64,000 bases of DNA from Lindgomyces ingoldianus (GCF_010093535.1 NW_022985202.1:62001-126000), one strand, 5' to 3'. Shown: positions 31,730-44,760, counted from the stretch's first letter. A program made the numbers and translations. Notes: a model not told the origin generated them from the sequence alone.

Positions 31730-32155
31730 ATGCTCATTTTCAGGTCCGTGGCACAACTTCTTCCTCTTACCGCAAACGCGCAAGAATTCGAGAGTAAAGA
31801 GCTAACGAGACTGCCTGTCCAGCTTCTTCAAGACTCTCATGAATCAAGAAGTCACAGTCGAACTCAAGAACGAAGTATCGATTCGCGGGACCATCAAAAG
31901 TGTCGACCAATTCCTAAACATCAAGTTGGACAATGCGAGTGTAGTGGATGAACTAAAATGGCCGCATATGGTAAGTCTGCTCTGCGACAGGGTATTGGAG
32001 TTCGGGGCTAACATTCACAGTCCTCGACGCGAGACATGTTTATTCGAGGATCTGTGGTCCGATACGTACATATCCCAAGCGCAACGGTCGACATTGGACT
32101 CTTGGAGGATGCCACACGGCGAGAAGCGGATAAGGCAAAGGCGGGTACTGCATGA
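31730..32155 (+). CDS. lsm2: U6 snRNA-associated Sm-like protein Lsm2
   Basis: Exons 31730-31743 (14 nt), 31823-31970 and 32021-32155 join in phase to 98 residues. The first exon encodes only MLIF plus two bases, and the join recreates the family start (SFFKTLMNQEVTVELKN). The introns (79 and 50 nt) carry GCTAAC-type branch sites. Sm1 motif: VTVELKNEVSIRGTIKSVDQ, then FLNIKLDNASV; Sm2 motif: MFIRGSVVRYVHIP. Lsm2 is a subunit of both the cytoplasmic Lsm1-7 ring (mRNA decapping) and the nuclear Lsm2-8 ring (binding the U6 3' end). The tiny first exon and its non-standard GTCCGT donor make this gene easy to misannotate. Confidence 0.95.
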
Positions 32156-32714
32156 CCGTAATGACAACGATCAATAGGAGCAAAAAGCATGAGTGAGGTC
32201 GATCTTGAGATAATTATATGGAATTGGAGTTTATCACATATCAGGTTTACTTGAAAATGGCGTATAGACGGGCTGGTAATCAATTCCTGGGGCGAAGATC
32301 CCACCAGGGCTACGTATGATAAAGAGAGACGGTGGTAGAGGAGACGGATCCAGAAATTACTATGCGGGCATATGTATACCCTTGGCCAGATAATGCAGAA
32401 ATGGAGTTCGGTATTCCGTCTTATACGCTAAGGTAACGGGCATAATGGCATTTCTTTGCCCATTGTGTCTAGCGTTGAGCTTTTTATTCTTTCAAGCCTC
32501 ACTCGCATCGTAGCCTCGTGCACTGATGTTGTGCTTACACGGCCACCGGGGTATTGATTTCTTAGATCTGGCTTTAGGAAACGAGTGTCTCAACTGTCGG
32601 TTCAATGGAGAGGGGAGAGGGAAGCGATGGTGGACCTGAATGGCTCTTGCTCCTGCAAGTCTTCAGTTGTCCCTCCACACCTTCCTTCAACCTCGCCTGC
32701 ATTACCTTCCTTAA
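32156..32714. other. Region between lsm2 and the short membrane-protein gene
   Basis: 559 bp. The part from about 32580 may contain upstream exons of the following gene: short open frames and AG acceptors occur just before 32716, but no unambiguous first exon could be picked. Confidence 0.35.
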
Positions 32715-33248
32715 GCTACAAAGCACCCCGCAGACGATGCAGTTGTCGTTGGCTACAACACCAGCCATAGTAGCTGCCTCTTCTCCATCTCTATGCAAGT
32801 GGGCCCAGCCCATGATTGGTACATCATACCGACATCTCCAGCGACATCACTCTCACCGCCAATTCTCATGCCGTGGGACTCGACTTCACTCCCAAACACC
32901 AACGTCCCGTATTCTCCATCGACCTCATCTTCACGTTCACGGCTCACCACGACTCCACCAAACCTTCCCCCTTCACCATCAATAACATCAACAACCTCCG
33001 ACCTCTACGCATCCTCGGCGCGCCCGGAACTCCAATCAGACCCTTCGGCCGAATCAGGCCGCAAGATCGCCAGTCCCGTCATTGGGGGCGCTTTGGGGGT
33101 CGCACTCGTAGGTCTCGCGATTTGGTTTGTCATTTGGTGGAAGCAGGGGCCGAGAAGGACGCAGATGCATGGCTCGGGCCAGAATAGCCACAACTTAGCT
33201 CGGGTTGCAAGTGCGCGGGGAGAGGAAGCTAGAAAGGGGAAAGAGTGA
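32715..33248 (+). CDS. Short single-pass membrane protein, 5' end uncertain
   Basis: The frame is open from 32715, directly after an in-frame stop that overlaps a possible acceptor (CCTTAAG). The first ATG inside it, 32793, gives 151 residues. An extracellular-type segment rich in Ser, Thr and Pro (SPSTSSSRSRLTTTPP) leads to one hydrophobic helix (VIGGALGVALVGLAIWFVIW) followed by basic KQGPRR and a short cytoplasmic tail. Residues upstream of the ATG in the same frame (DDAVVVGYNTSHSSCLFSIS) look like a continuing ectodomain, so a signal-peptide exon further left is likely. It is the last recognisable host gene before the transposon block. Function unknown. Confidence 0.5.
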   Translation, partial: ATKHPADDAVVVGYNTSHSSCLFSISMQVGPAHDWYIIPTSPATSLSPPILMPWDSTSLPNTNVPYSPSTSSSRSRLTTTPPNLPPSPSITSTTSDLYASSARPELQSDPSAESGRKIASPVIGGALGVALVGLAIWFVIWWKQGPRRTQMHGSGQNSHNLARVASARGEEARKGKE

Positions 33249-33847
33249 TGACTAAAGCTGGGGTTAGTGTTAGATGGCTGAGGAGAGAGAGATAGGTGAG
33301 AACTGAGAACTGGAGGTGGATAGAGGGTGGTTGTTGCGACTTGCTATAGCCGTAGCAATAGAGTGCCGGTTAGAATGTGAAACCTTACAGGGGCAAGGGA
33401 GAAAAGGATGTTCTCGATTTATTGCTGCTTGGGATGTGTGACGTGATAGGACTACTTTTCGGACTGCATAGCTCTTTCGTGAAAAGAGAGGCTACCTCCT
33501 GGAGAATACGCAATTTCAGGATTCTAACTACCACCAAATTAGTCTGATCGCAAGACTCAGTATGCGATCAACTGTAAATAAGAAACCCTCAAAGATGGAT
33601 ATCACATGAGCAGAGTTATCGGAGTCATCACTTGCACTGTCTCCCACAAGTCTTTTGGTGATGAAACAGATCTCCCTCCATTTATTGCAACCCCAAAATA
33701 CTTGCTAAATTTGAATGGTGATTTTCATTTTGTTTCTAGAAGTTTCCTTGCCGTGGAACGCATAGCTACCCAGTGCTTTACATAACTTACTATTTTTCAG
33801 CTAATCCTGCGTCTATTATTTAGTTGTGATTAGAAAATTACAGCAGT
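33249..33847. other. Transition from gene-rich DNA to the transposon block
   Basis: 599 bp without a gene. Composition is ordinary up to the exact LTR boundary at 33848, where it changes abruptly. Bases 33843-33847 (gcagt) should be one half of the target-site duplication of the outermost element; the other half lies beyond the window. Confidence 0.5.
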
Positions 33848-35557
33848 TGTTGAATAGGCTCTAACAGCTAGCTGCTTATAGTATAAGCACTTAAGTAGTA
33901 AGAGTAAGAGTAGTGTACAGTGTGCACAGCGTATAAAGTAGGTAAAGTAAAAGTAACATGTTTTTAGTTCTATTACTCTTATCTTTCCTTTATATAAAGA
34001 AAAAGGGGGATATTTAAATATTTACATATAGAGGTTTACACATAAGCATTATATAGCATAGATATGTAGTCCTGCTTATGCATAATTACTTATATCTAGA
34101 TTATAACACTGCTGCTGTGTATAAACACTAGCAACTTTTTTTTTTATCTAAAGAGTTACTTTTTATATGTGTTACTTTTTTTCTATTTATATAAGTCTAT
34201 TTAATTATATTTTTCTTTTACTTTACTTTATTTATTAAGACTTGCCTTAGTAATGCTGTATATTAAAATAAGCTAGTTACACTATATAAATAGCTTTATA
34301 AATAGTGTAAAGTATTTTAAGCTATTATTATCTAGCTTTTATACACTTACTTTATAAGTAATTTAGTAGTGTATAAACTATTTTATATAGAGTTTTATAC
34401 TAAAATAGTGTAAAATTTTTATATAAGTAGGTGTGTAAAAAAGTATATATAATAAAGTTTTTTTTTTTTTTTACTTTTTTTTTTTATTCTTTACTTTTTA
34501 AGCTTTACTATATAATTCTTTAGCTTTTTTCTTTTTTTATATAGTGCTAATAGTAACAGATACTCCTGCCTACACACACACACACACACATACACATAAA
34601 GAGAGAGAGAGAGATATCTCTCTAGCCTTCCTCCTCTACCTCTAGCGCTGTTAGTGCGGGCGTCTTTAACGTCCTTATGTAGTCTAGCAGCCTAGAGTGC
34701 ATTTATGTTACTTTTTTAACTAGTTCTACTGCTAATTAGTAGTTTATTTAGTGTTTTAGTATAAATATATAAATCTTTTAGCTTTTCTACTTCTTTCTTA
34801 TATAAAATGCTAATTATAGATAGGCTAAAAAGTAGCATGTAGCAGCTTTACTATTTTATAATATTAATGTTATTTTACCTACTAGCACTAATCTATAGCT
34901 ATAGGCAGCAAAGGTTGTGTGTTATAAGAGGTACTTTTGTTAGTTTTAGTCTAAAGTTATAGTTAGGTCTTAGCAACTTTATGTGCTTATTATTATAGTA
35001 GCACTACTAGTGCCTTTTTTTTTATTAAGTGTTATATGCTAGCTAACTTTTAGGCTAATGCCTACACTTTGTGCGTATAGCAGAGCTGTGGTCTGCATTG
35101 TAACCACCACACGTGAGGGGTAGTGTGTTCTAGAGAGGGGGGGGGGGCTAGTAGCTTTTCTTTTTCTATGTACTAAATAAATAAACTATCTTTTTTACAT
35201 ATTCTTCTCTTCTAATTTTATACTAAGAAAAATAAGTGCGTATAATAAAAAAAAACAAAAGAAATAGGCTTTATATAAAAGTGTTGTTAGTCTAGTTAGT
35301 CTAGAGCATCTTTGTGCACAGAATCTAGCTAGTCTATAGATGCTTCTATCTAGACAGAGAAGTAGTTAGTTAGAACTAATAATTAAAAAGCCTAGTTTAG
35401 TGTTTTCTTTATATATACATCTACTAAGTTATTTTTACTATTAATTTACTTTATTTTAGTAATTTTTTTTTTGTATAATTTATAAAGTAACATAATATTA
35501 ATTATAAGTTACTTTTTACTAGTAGTGCTTAGCTTAATAAGGTAATTATATAAAAAC
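33848..35557 (-). mobile_element. Family A copia-like LTR retrotransposon, copy 2 (outermost), first segment
   Basis: Begins with a 280-bp LTR (33848-34127, TGTTGAATAGG...AACA), which is the 3' LTR because the element lies on the minus strand. The internal sequence that follows matches copy 3 (55250-56680) almost base for base over 1.4 kb, including the (CA)n(GA)n tract. It is broken at 35557 by insertion of copy 1. The sequence is strongly TA-rich with no usable reading frame. Confidence 0.85.
34572..34614. repeat. (CA)n-(GA)n compound microsatellite in family A copy 2
   Basis: Nineteen bases of alternating CA (34572-34590), a short spacer, then GA repeats (34601-34614). The same tract is longer in copy 3 (55697-55748) and absent from copy 1, which has a deletion here. 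Confidence 0.9.
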
Positions 35558-35837
35558 TGTCTGTACGCAGCAGCAGCGTCACAATCTAGATACGAGCGAT
35601 CGCGCACAAGCAGGACCACGTATCTATGTCACATGATGCTCGTGCGCGAACCTCTGTGCGCAAACATCTAGATATCCCTCTTTTTCTCTGTACAAAGGAA
35701 AGACAAGAGTAATAGAACTAGAAACATGTTGCCCTTACTTTACCTACTTTATACGCTGTGCACACTGTACACTACTCTTACTCTTACTACTTAAGTGCTT
35801 ATACTATAAGCAGCTAGCTGTTAAAGCCTATTTAACA
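35558..35837 (+). repeat. 5' LTR of family A copy 1
   Basis: Retains many CpG sites and unmutated cytosines (gatcgcgcacaagcaggacc) compared with the 3' LTR of the same element. Confidence 0.88.
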
Positions 35838-35980
35838 CTAATTAGTAGTTAATTTAATTAACTATAAATTAGTAAAAGTAATAATAAAGTACTTTGTTTT
35901 ATTACTTATTTTTTAGAAAAAGTAATAATAAAGCACCTACACCTTATAAGGTACTTTGTTTAGTTACTTATCTTTTAGAA

Positions 35981-36214
35981 TAGCAGATTAATCCTTTACA
36001 TTATACAGCAAGCTCTGCTACTATATAAAGTAAAAAGAAAATAGTGTAAGACGCACACTAAAGCTACTAAAGCTATATAACCTAGCAGCTAGACAATAGC
36101 ACATTAATCCTTTACATTATACAGCAAGCTCTGCTACTGTACAAAGTAAGAAGGAGATAGTATAAGGCGCACACTAAAGCTATTAAAGCTGCATAACTTA
36201 GTAGCTAGACAACA
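35981..36214. repeat. Tandem duplication of about 116 bp in the family A leader
   Basis: Two adjacent copies (from 35981 and about 36097) share attaatcctttacattatac and gctctgctact. The same duplication exists in copy 3 (about 61490-61735), so it predates both insertions and belongs to the element's untranslated leader. Confidence 0.8.
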
Positions 36215-37443
36215 GCAGTACCTGTGTAATTTACTAGAAAAGTAATTAACTATACTATTATAATAAAATCTTACTAGTAACTAATAACTTTATGTAATAA
36301 TAAAAAGAATAAAGAATAATTTTTATTATATAAATAACTTATAAAGGACATAGGGATATTAGAGGCAACACTACAGAATAAGACTAGCCTAAAGTACTAG
36401 AATAATAAGATTAATATGTTAAAGGCTTTAATAAGCCTATAGACTTAATTATATATAAGTTATATAATTACTAATTTATATATAATAACTTAAAAAAGCA
36501 CTACTTTTTTAAGTGTGTATATAAAGAATTTTAAAAGATAGACACTATAAGACTTTTTAGCACTTAGCTATGTGTTTAAAAAAGAGCTTATATAAGTGCT
36601 AAAAAACAAAAAAATTACACTATAGCTAGGCACTAAAGGTACCTAAGCCTAGAAGCTGTATAATATAGCATAAAAAAAAGTAATTGCACTAAAAAGGCTT
36701 TATATATAACTTTTATTACTATATAAGGCTTTATATAAAAGCAGACTAAACACAATGCTGCTATTAACACTAAATGTACTAGTATTACCTACTTCTATAC
36801 CTTAGCTAGTACTACACTAATTACTGTATAAACAATACATGCCACTCTACCTAACGCCTGCTCCACACCCTTAATTGTACACACCACTGCCTGCAGTAGT
36901 GTATGCACTACTAATACCACCTGCATAATCTATACTATATTACAACCTGTATAAACTTCTACTTTAGAGAGAAACTACTAAAGAAAAACTTCTAGTAGAT
37001 AAGATTATATAATTTTAAAAAGCATAAAAAAAATAATAACTATATAAGTTAACTATATAACATCTTTATAAATAAAATAAAGATTTTTATTAATCTATGT
37101 TAATAGCTAGATATTTAGAAAACTTAGTATATAAACATCTTTCTAGATATCCTAAAAAGTTAGGTAAATATGTACTATATGCATAACATAGGCCCTAGAC
37201 ATAACTAAAAGCATTTGTATAACACCTTAAGTAGTTACTTTAACACTAATGTAAACTATAGCTAGTACTAGATAGACTAGATAATAATAACTTTTATATA
37301 ATGCTAATAAAAGAACTTTAATAAGAGTTTATATAAAGTTCTTAAAACAATAATTAATAAGCTTACACTTATATAAAAAGCACTAAAAATAAAATTTTAA
37401 AAAAATGTTTTACTACACACTACTATTATATAAGCCTATTAAG

Positions 37444-38877
37444 TGTAACAATCCTCATGAATCGTTCCATCTCGAGTCGCCCGGAACCTCCGGAAGGCCC
37501 TCGTATCGGCCCCGACCTCGACCTGGCCCCGACCCCTGCTGTTACCCCTATTCCCTTATGTATTTAGTTGCACCTTGCCCCTGTAGCTAGCTTAGTAGTT
37601 TTCTGATATCCTATGTACAAGGCCTATAGGTGTCATTGGTATTCCCAGGTCTCTAAGTCCCCACGCACTCCTATATGCCTCTGAGTGGATTTATACCGCA
37701 TTTGGACCTATTGTCTTGCCTGCGCTGTTACATTATATTAGAAAACTCGCTTTTGCTAGTAACAGCCTTGTTACAATATTGCATTAATTGTCTGTTTAAC
37801 TACGTCTAAGCCTAAGACGCGTCTAATTTAGTTTAGGTTGCAATCCTCCACACTGTTACATTAAATTACTTAGTCTATAGACTAGATCCTATTAACCTCT
37901 AGTTGACTAAAGCCTTTGGGTTTAGAACTTCCTATCCCCTGTGATTAGGATTGCCTTTAGAAAAGTTGCATAGAGGCGCTAAGGTAGAAACTTAGAGACT
38001 ACTAATAACCTATTAGGATTAGAGACAACCGCTGATGCCTGACTACTAACCACCCTCTGACCCTAGAGTTAAAGCACGCTCTAGGCGAGGCAAGCCCCTA
38101 GAGTTGATGAACGATCTATGTTAACAGCTGAACCTGCTTTAGCGGGACCTGAAGCTAGCCCCACCCGATTTAGACTCGAGCCACAGCAACATGTCCTGAT
38201 AGACCTTAATTAACTACTAAATCACCCCTAACAATGCCTTGAATTATCCCTGCTACCTTAATAGCAAGAGACCTTTAAGGCACCCCTGACAACGCCTAAA
38301 TGCCACTACACTAAACGCACGCCTAAGATTAATAACTGCACAGATGGCAATAAACAACAGTCTTAATAATTGACAGGCTGGACATCTATACAGATTACTA
38401 TCGGAACAGGCGCGCATGGCGTTGGGTATGGAGGACACCGCTGGCAGTGCGAAGGAATACTTAGCAAGGACACCTAGCTGAATTGGACCAGTTTTGGTTC
38501 AAGGATGCAGAGGACATGATGAAAAAAGTAATACTTTGTACTATAATTACTACTAATAGGGACTATTAGTCTATAGAGGGGGGGGTAGTGTAACAATCCT
38601 CATGAATTGTTCCATCTTGAGTCGCCCGGAACCTCCGGAAGGCCCTCGTATCGGCCCCGACCTCGACCTGGCCCCGACCCCTGCTGTTACCCCTATTCCC
38701 TTATGTATTTAGTTGCACCTTGCCCCTGTAGCTAGCTTGGTAGTTTTCTGATATCCTACGTACAAGGCCTATAGGTGTCATTGGTATTCCCAGGTCTCTG
38801 AGTCCCCACGCACTCCCATATGCCTCTGAGTGGATTCATACCGCATTCGGACCCATTGTCTTGCCTGCGCTGTTACA
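37444..38877 (+). mobile_element. Family D short LTR element (internally deleted Ty3-like)
   Basis: Two 289-bp LTRs (37444-37732 and 38589-38877) start TGTAACA and end TGTTACA. A purine tract (agaggggggggtag) directly precedes the 3' LTR, and a 6-bp duplication ATTAAG flanks the element. Only 856 bp lie between the LTRs. They hold a leader and a fragment of gag-like sequence (GMEDTAGSAKEYLA), then jump to the 3' end, so it is a non-autonomous deletion derivative. It sits inside copy 1; copy 3 has the empty site near 60270. Its LTRs are far more GC-rich than the surrounding DNA. Confidence 0.85.
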
Positions 38878-39712
38878 ATTAAGAATAACTAGAACTAGAA
38901 CATGCTATGTTTACTATTAAGCCTTTATATAAAGCCTTATTTAGCAACTTACAGGCATTACTCTAAGTTACTATAAACTAAAGAGTAAACTAATACTTCT
39001 AGAAACTGCCTAATATATACTATATAGACTACTAATATAACTCTGCATAATAAGAGTCTGCATAATAAGAAGAAAGCTTCCCTCTATGTAGAAAAAAATA
39101 ACATAGAAGATCTCTATCTAAGTTTAGGCTATAATTTAGAGACAACTACATGTAGATAAAGAAGTGCTTTGTCTACTATAAAAAAAAGTTAGTTATTAAA
39201 CTACTTTTATAATAACTATACATAAGCAAAGAACTAGTATGTTACTTTATATAAAATTTTCTATAATAAGACCTTATTATATAAAGCTATTACTTTATAC
39301 ATCTAAGACTTTAAAAGTTACTTTAAAAAAATAATTTACATAATGTAAAGAAAATAAAATAAAAGAGTAAAGATGCTAAAAAAGCTGTTAACTACTTTAC
39401 CTTTACTACTTATTTACACTATGCAACAGAAGAGGACATCTACAGCATTAAACCTAAAGAATATGCTAAGCAGTTTATCTTTAATAACTAATACTATATA
39501 GTATACTAAGGTAAACTATAGAACATAGGCGTAGTAAAAATCTTTACTGTTAGTAAGTTCTAACTTAAGGTGTATGTATAAAAAAACTTATATATAAAAA
39601 TTAATTAAACACTTAGCTAAACAGATATTAGCTTTAAAAGCTAGACACTAAAAAGATTAATTAGTACTGTATAAATCTAGAACCTAATTAGTCTAGTTAT
39701 ATACTATATTTT

Positions 39713-40093
39713 TGTTAGATATGCGCACCTACTGTCAAGACAGGAGGAACGTTTGACGAAAGCTGCTACATAGTACGAGCAATAAGCTCGAACAGTATGT
39801 TGCTGCAAATTGCAGCATTTTGCAGCATTTTGCAGCATGTTGCAGCAAATTGCAGCATTTTGCAGCATGTTGCAGCAAATTGCAGCATGTTGCAGCATGT
39901 TGCAGGCTGGTCGCGCATAGGGCTAGTGCGCGAGGGACTCGGATCGGCAGAACAAAAAGCCGAGCAACACGAGTAGAGCAGAAAAAGGATTAATAAATTA
40001 ACACAATTAATACAATCAATTAATCATCCTATACATTATATCTAAACCCATCATTTATCTTAGGAAGCCTAGAAACAGTGCTTTAATCTAACA
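39713..40093 (+). repeat. 5' LTR of the family B copia element
   Basis: Differs from the 3' LTR mainly by C-to-T changes (attaataaattaac here versus attgataaatcaac there). Confidence 0.9.
39801..39905. repeat. 10-bp tandem repeat inside the family B LTR
   Basis: About ten units of TGCAGCAWDT (tgcagcaaat, tgcagcattt, tgcagcatgt) with an exact 10-bp period. The same array in the 3' LTR (44966-45053) runs into an assembly gap. Not a CRISPR: there are no spacers. Confidence 0.93.
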
Positions 40094-40125
40094 ATTAAGA
40101 GTCTCAGTGCCTCCATCAATACAAA

Positions 40126-40455
40126 ATGGCCACCCAGCCTCCTCGAGACGCGACAGTCGTCCTTCGAGACCACACCGACTACAGAGCCTGGATGATGCAG
40201 CTGCAATCGAGATGTGTAGCGCACAGCATCTGGCCGCAAGTGGATCCTAAGTTGACCATCCAAATGATCTCCAAACCAAGAGCTCTAGAGATGCCACTAA
40301 TAGCTAAGTTTTCACCAGCCTCTAACGTTAAAACGCCTACGCACATAAACAAGCTATTAACAAGCAGTGTTAGAGCCTTTAAAGAAGCCATTAAATACTA
40401 TAAGATTAAGGCTAACAAGTATAAGAGTAACAGACATAATTATAAAAAAAAGTAA
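40126..40455 (+). pseudogene. Gag fragment of the family B copia element
   Basis: A 109-codon open remnant starting MATQPPRDATVVLRD, with the copia gag-type HTDYRAWMMQLQSRC. The first 50 codons keep GC-rich, apparently unmutated sequence. After about 40270 the composition becomes abruptly TA-rich and the frame loses similarity, ending in a lysine-rich tail. A full gag is several times longer, so this is not a functional gene. Confidence 0.8.
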
Positions 40456-43399
40456 TTAAGCTTTAAATAGATTATTATCTTTATCTAGTTAATAGTTAGC
40501 CTACATCTGCAGTGTACATGCTGTTCCCTAGATTAACTACTTAGACAGTGGATTACAAACCTTAAAGCTACAGTAGGTGTTAATAACTAATTTAAATAAA
40601 AACACATGTGTAACTAATATAATGCATCTCTAAAGCTGCTAAGAAACGCAAGCATATAGGACCTGTAGCTAGCAGAGTATGATTACGCTGCCACAGAAGC
40701 AGAGACACAACATGTTCTAGAAACAACGCAGTTTAATGCTATTACAAAGGACTTTTTAACTACTATAAATAAAGTTGCCTCTTATTAGTCTATAACTTTT
40801 TAGAAAAGCAGATAGTTTACACTAAATATAAATTAAAAAAAAATAATAAAGCGCTTTTAAAAACATATAATATTAAATTATTTAATATATATAAGAAAGT
40901 ATAAAGCTGCCTTTATAATAGATAACTTATTATACTTTACTAAAAGTAGAAAAACTACCTAAGGCATAAATAAGAACGCCTGTAGTGCAGAAGTTATAAT
41001 GTTAAAAAAATAAAGTAAACTTTAACATTAATGTTATTAAAAAAATAATAGAAAGTTATTTTTAAGCTAAAAACTTGCTAAAATAAAAGGCACTAAATAT
41101 TCTACATGTAGACATATTTATGCACTAAAGGACTACTTTTATGTCTATCTAGACAGAGCACTAGACTAGTAGATGCTAAATAAAAGAGTTAAAAAGCTTA
41201 TAGCATTAAAGTGTAAGCATAACTTAGAATTTTAAGGCCTACTAAGAGAGCAGCATAGACATAATTTAAAGATACTAATTCTAAAGAGTTTACATACACT
41301 TACACTAGAAATATAAAAAGACTAACTTAAAAGCTAGAAAGTATTAAGAGTTAAGGCAGCTACATTGCTAGCTATAGTTAATTTAAACTAGAATAAATAT
41401 TTACTAAAAAAATTATTTATCCTTAACTTAAGCTTAACATGCTATATTATAAATAATTTTAATTAGATTTATAACTATTATTTACTAACACTAAAAGACT
41501 TTATTTAGTCTAAAAACTCTTATATATAGATTTAAAGCTATAGATTAATTACACTAAGCTTAAAAAGTAAGCATAGAACACATAGTTAAGCATACAGTCT
41601 TATACTACATAACGCTGCACTATGCCTAGACCTGCTGTGCAACCTAGTCTTGTTCTGCCTACTGCAATAGAAAGGAATCTAGTAGAACATATAAGCAAAG
41701 CTAACTACTTTAAAGGCCTTAGACAGGATAATAATTAGAGATCTTACAAAGATCTATAGCTAATAAGTGTTAAAGTACTATTTACTATAAAAGGGCTTAT
41801 ATTATACACATATAATTAACATAAGAACTAAACATAGTTTATAAAAGGTATTTATAGAGCTATAGCATAAGCGTTTTAGACACTCTAGACTAGCTACACT
41901 TTAACACCTTATATAGTAAGCTAAGGGGGTGTAAATTAAAGAAATTATAATAGTCTAATATAACTTATATAGTAAAGCTAAGATATAATAATAAATTAGC
42001 TATACACTATAAATTAGTAATAGTAGACCTAGTAAAAGACTGTTAATTAATTTCTATACATATAAAGCATAAAGCATTATAAAAAAGTAGAGTTAAATGC
42101 TAATTACTAATAAGTATTTTAGCCTCTAGTAAGACCTTTACTTTAAAGATAATAGGCTTACTAAATTAATTATTAAAGCTTTTATAATCTTTATTCTCTT
42201 TTTAAAAAATTATTATAATATTACTATAAAAGTTATTAAAGCTAATAATAAGATTATAATAGTAAAACTAAAGGTAAAATACTAGCTAGTATTACATAGA
42301 ATAACTGTTAAGCTTTTAGCACTAGATACATAAGCCTAGAATAAAGAAGCTAAATGCTTAGAGAGTGTAAATAAGAAAAAGTTATAAGCTATGCAACTAG
42401 ATGCTAACCTACTATAGGACGTATAGCTATACATTACTAGAGCTAGCGTATACCTATATAATTAGACGCTAAACTATGCTAATAACTAAAAGACACTATA
42501 TAAGATCTTTTTACATAAGCAGCTTTAAATAATAAAGTTATTACATTAATTTAAAAGCTAAGCTTTACATATTTAAAAGCTTATAGCTGTAAAGCATTTA
42601 TAATAACTAATAACACATATTAGAATAAATCTAAGCTACAGAGGCTAGACCTAAAGGCGTAGATTAGATATCTAGTTAGGTACTAATTATTAAACATCTA
42701 CTGTGTATAGATACTACTACTAGTAAAAGTAATCTATACACATAATGTTATTTTTAATAAACACTTAATTTTTAGCAGTAAGCCTAAAGACTTAATAAAT
42801 AACCTTATATACAACATAGTAAAGAAAATTACTATATACATTAAAATAATTAAGCTTCTAACACTTAGTTATTAGCTAAAGATAGAGTTATTCTATAAAA
42901 ACAACACTATAGATAATACATTAAATTTTAATAAAGTAGACCTACTAGGCTACTATTAAGAAAAAAAGATTAGAGATAACTATCTATCTTCTCTAAACAC
43001 TCTGCTACCTGCAGCATTACTTATGCAGTTAATAGCTAGAGCAGCACTAAAGCTAAGCTAAATAAAGTTACTAAAGACTATACTATAGGCTATAGCCTTT
43101 ATAGCTAGCATAAAATCTAGAAGTGTAAAAAAGTATAGCAGCAAAACACTAAATAAAGTAGCATTAATAAAAATGCTATTTAAAAAAAAGACACTTTATA
43201 GAAGCTAGCTGCTACCTCTACTATTAACCTAAAAGTAACTAAAGAAGCACCCTCTACATAAGATGTTTAAGGCAGTAGAAAGAACACACTTAGATAGTTA
43301 TTAAACAATAAAATTCTAAACAGAGGTCTAGATAAAGCTAATTAAGGCAGCTAAACAGCAGATTCTAGATTATATGTAGGTGTACACCTACAAGCTTAA

Positions 43400-44760
43400 C
43401 AAGCACTATAGATTATAAAGATGTAAGGTGTAACTAGTAGTCTACAGCAATTAACAAAAAAACATTACTACATAAAATACCTATGCTGCCACCCTAGTAA
43501 AACACTTATTTTAAATGCTAATAGTAATATCTACACACTTTAACCTAAAGCTTAAATAATACAACATAACTAATGCATTTATACATGCAGCAATTAACTG
43601 CAATATCTACATGCAGATGCTAAGAGGCTATTAGAAACTAGGTATAATACTAAAGCTTTAAAAAGCACTATACAGCCTATAAATTTCTCTTTTACTTTAG
43701 TAACACTATTTTATAATAACTTTTAAAGGCCTTAGGTTTTTAGCTGTTTTATATAAACCCTACTATATAACTAAAGCTAGAATATTTATCTTCTTCTACA
43801 TAGATAACCTTATTATTGTGTACAAAAAAGGCTCTAAAGCAGATGCACAGCATGTAGTAAACTAGTTATAAAAGAAGTATACTCTAATAGAAGGTAAGAA
43901 CCTATAATAGTTTCTAGAAGTTAAGATTATTAAAGATTAACAGTAACAAATAATTTAGCTGTTATAAGCATTATATATTAATAAGATAGCTAGGCTAGCT
44001 AACAAAAAAGACCTGCAGCACACTACACTTATAAGTAGGATTAAACTTATGCTGCAATCTAGTTTTGCAACCCTATTAGAAGTAAATTAATATTAGTAGA
44101 AGATTAGATCTCTGCTCTTTACAGCAGTTACTATAAGACTAGACATTACCTTTACCACATTACACCTTGCACAGTTTCTCACAAATCCTGCATCTAACTA
44201 TTAGGATGCAGCTAATCAAGTCATCCTGTACCTACATGCGACACAGACGTACGCACTCTAATTAGGAGAAGAAGACTACCTTATAGTAGCAAACAATACA
44301 TTATTTATAGATAATACACTAGATAGAAAGAGCTTTTAGGGCTATATTATTTAACTATTTAGCAAATAGATTGCATAGTAAGCAAATAAACAAGATATAG
44401 TTATAATGTTAATAACAGAAGCAGAATTACTTGCACTGTCCTAAGTTGCTAAGGAAGCTATGTTTACAAGAATGCTTCTTAATAAACTGCAGGTTAAGCT
44501 GCCTAATTTAACTATAATAATCTAGTGCAACAACAAGCAGACAATCTAACTAGTAAACAAAGAGATATCTTAACTTTAAACTAAGCTCTAACATGTCAAC
44601 ATCCATAACCACTAGCTCTAACAGGAAGTCTCTTGACAAACAATTAAGGTTGTCCATGTCCCCTCTAGCAAGATGCTTGCAGACGGACTTACTAAAGCGC
44701 TTCTAGCCAGCAAATGGCCAAGCTTTCTTTAGCAAATTCAGCTAGTTGACGTCAGGGAGA
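43400..44760 (+). pseudogene. Reverse transcriptase - RNase H remnant of the family B copia element
   Basis: Broken frames carry NAFIHAAIN (the DVxNAFLxG region), FYIDNLIIVY (the YVDD box, degraded), AELLALS and VAKEAMFTRMLL (RNase H), and the terminal KMLADGLTKALLASKWPSF. Many in-frame stops, consistent with C-to-T mutation. The last 200 bp before the LTR are nearly unmutated. Confidence 0.8.

Noticed and set aside
39801..39905. Regular repeat that could suggest a CRISPR array
   Set aside because: Contiguous 10-bp units without spacers, in a eukaryotic LTR.
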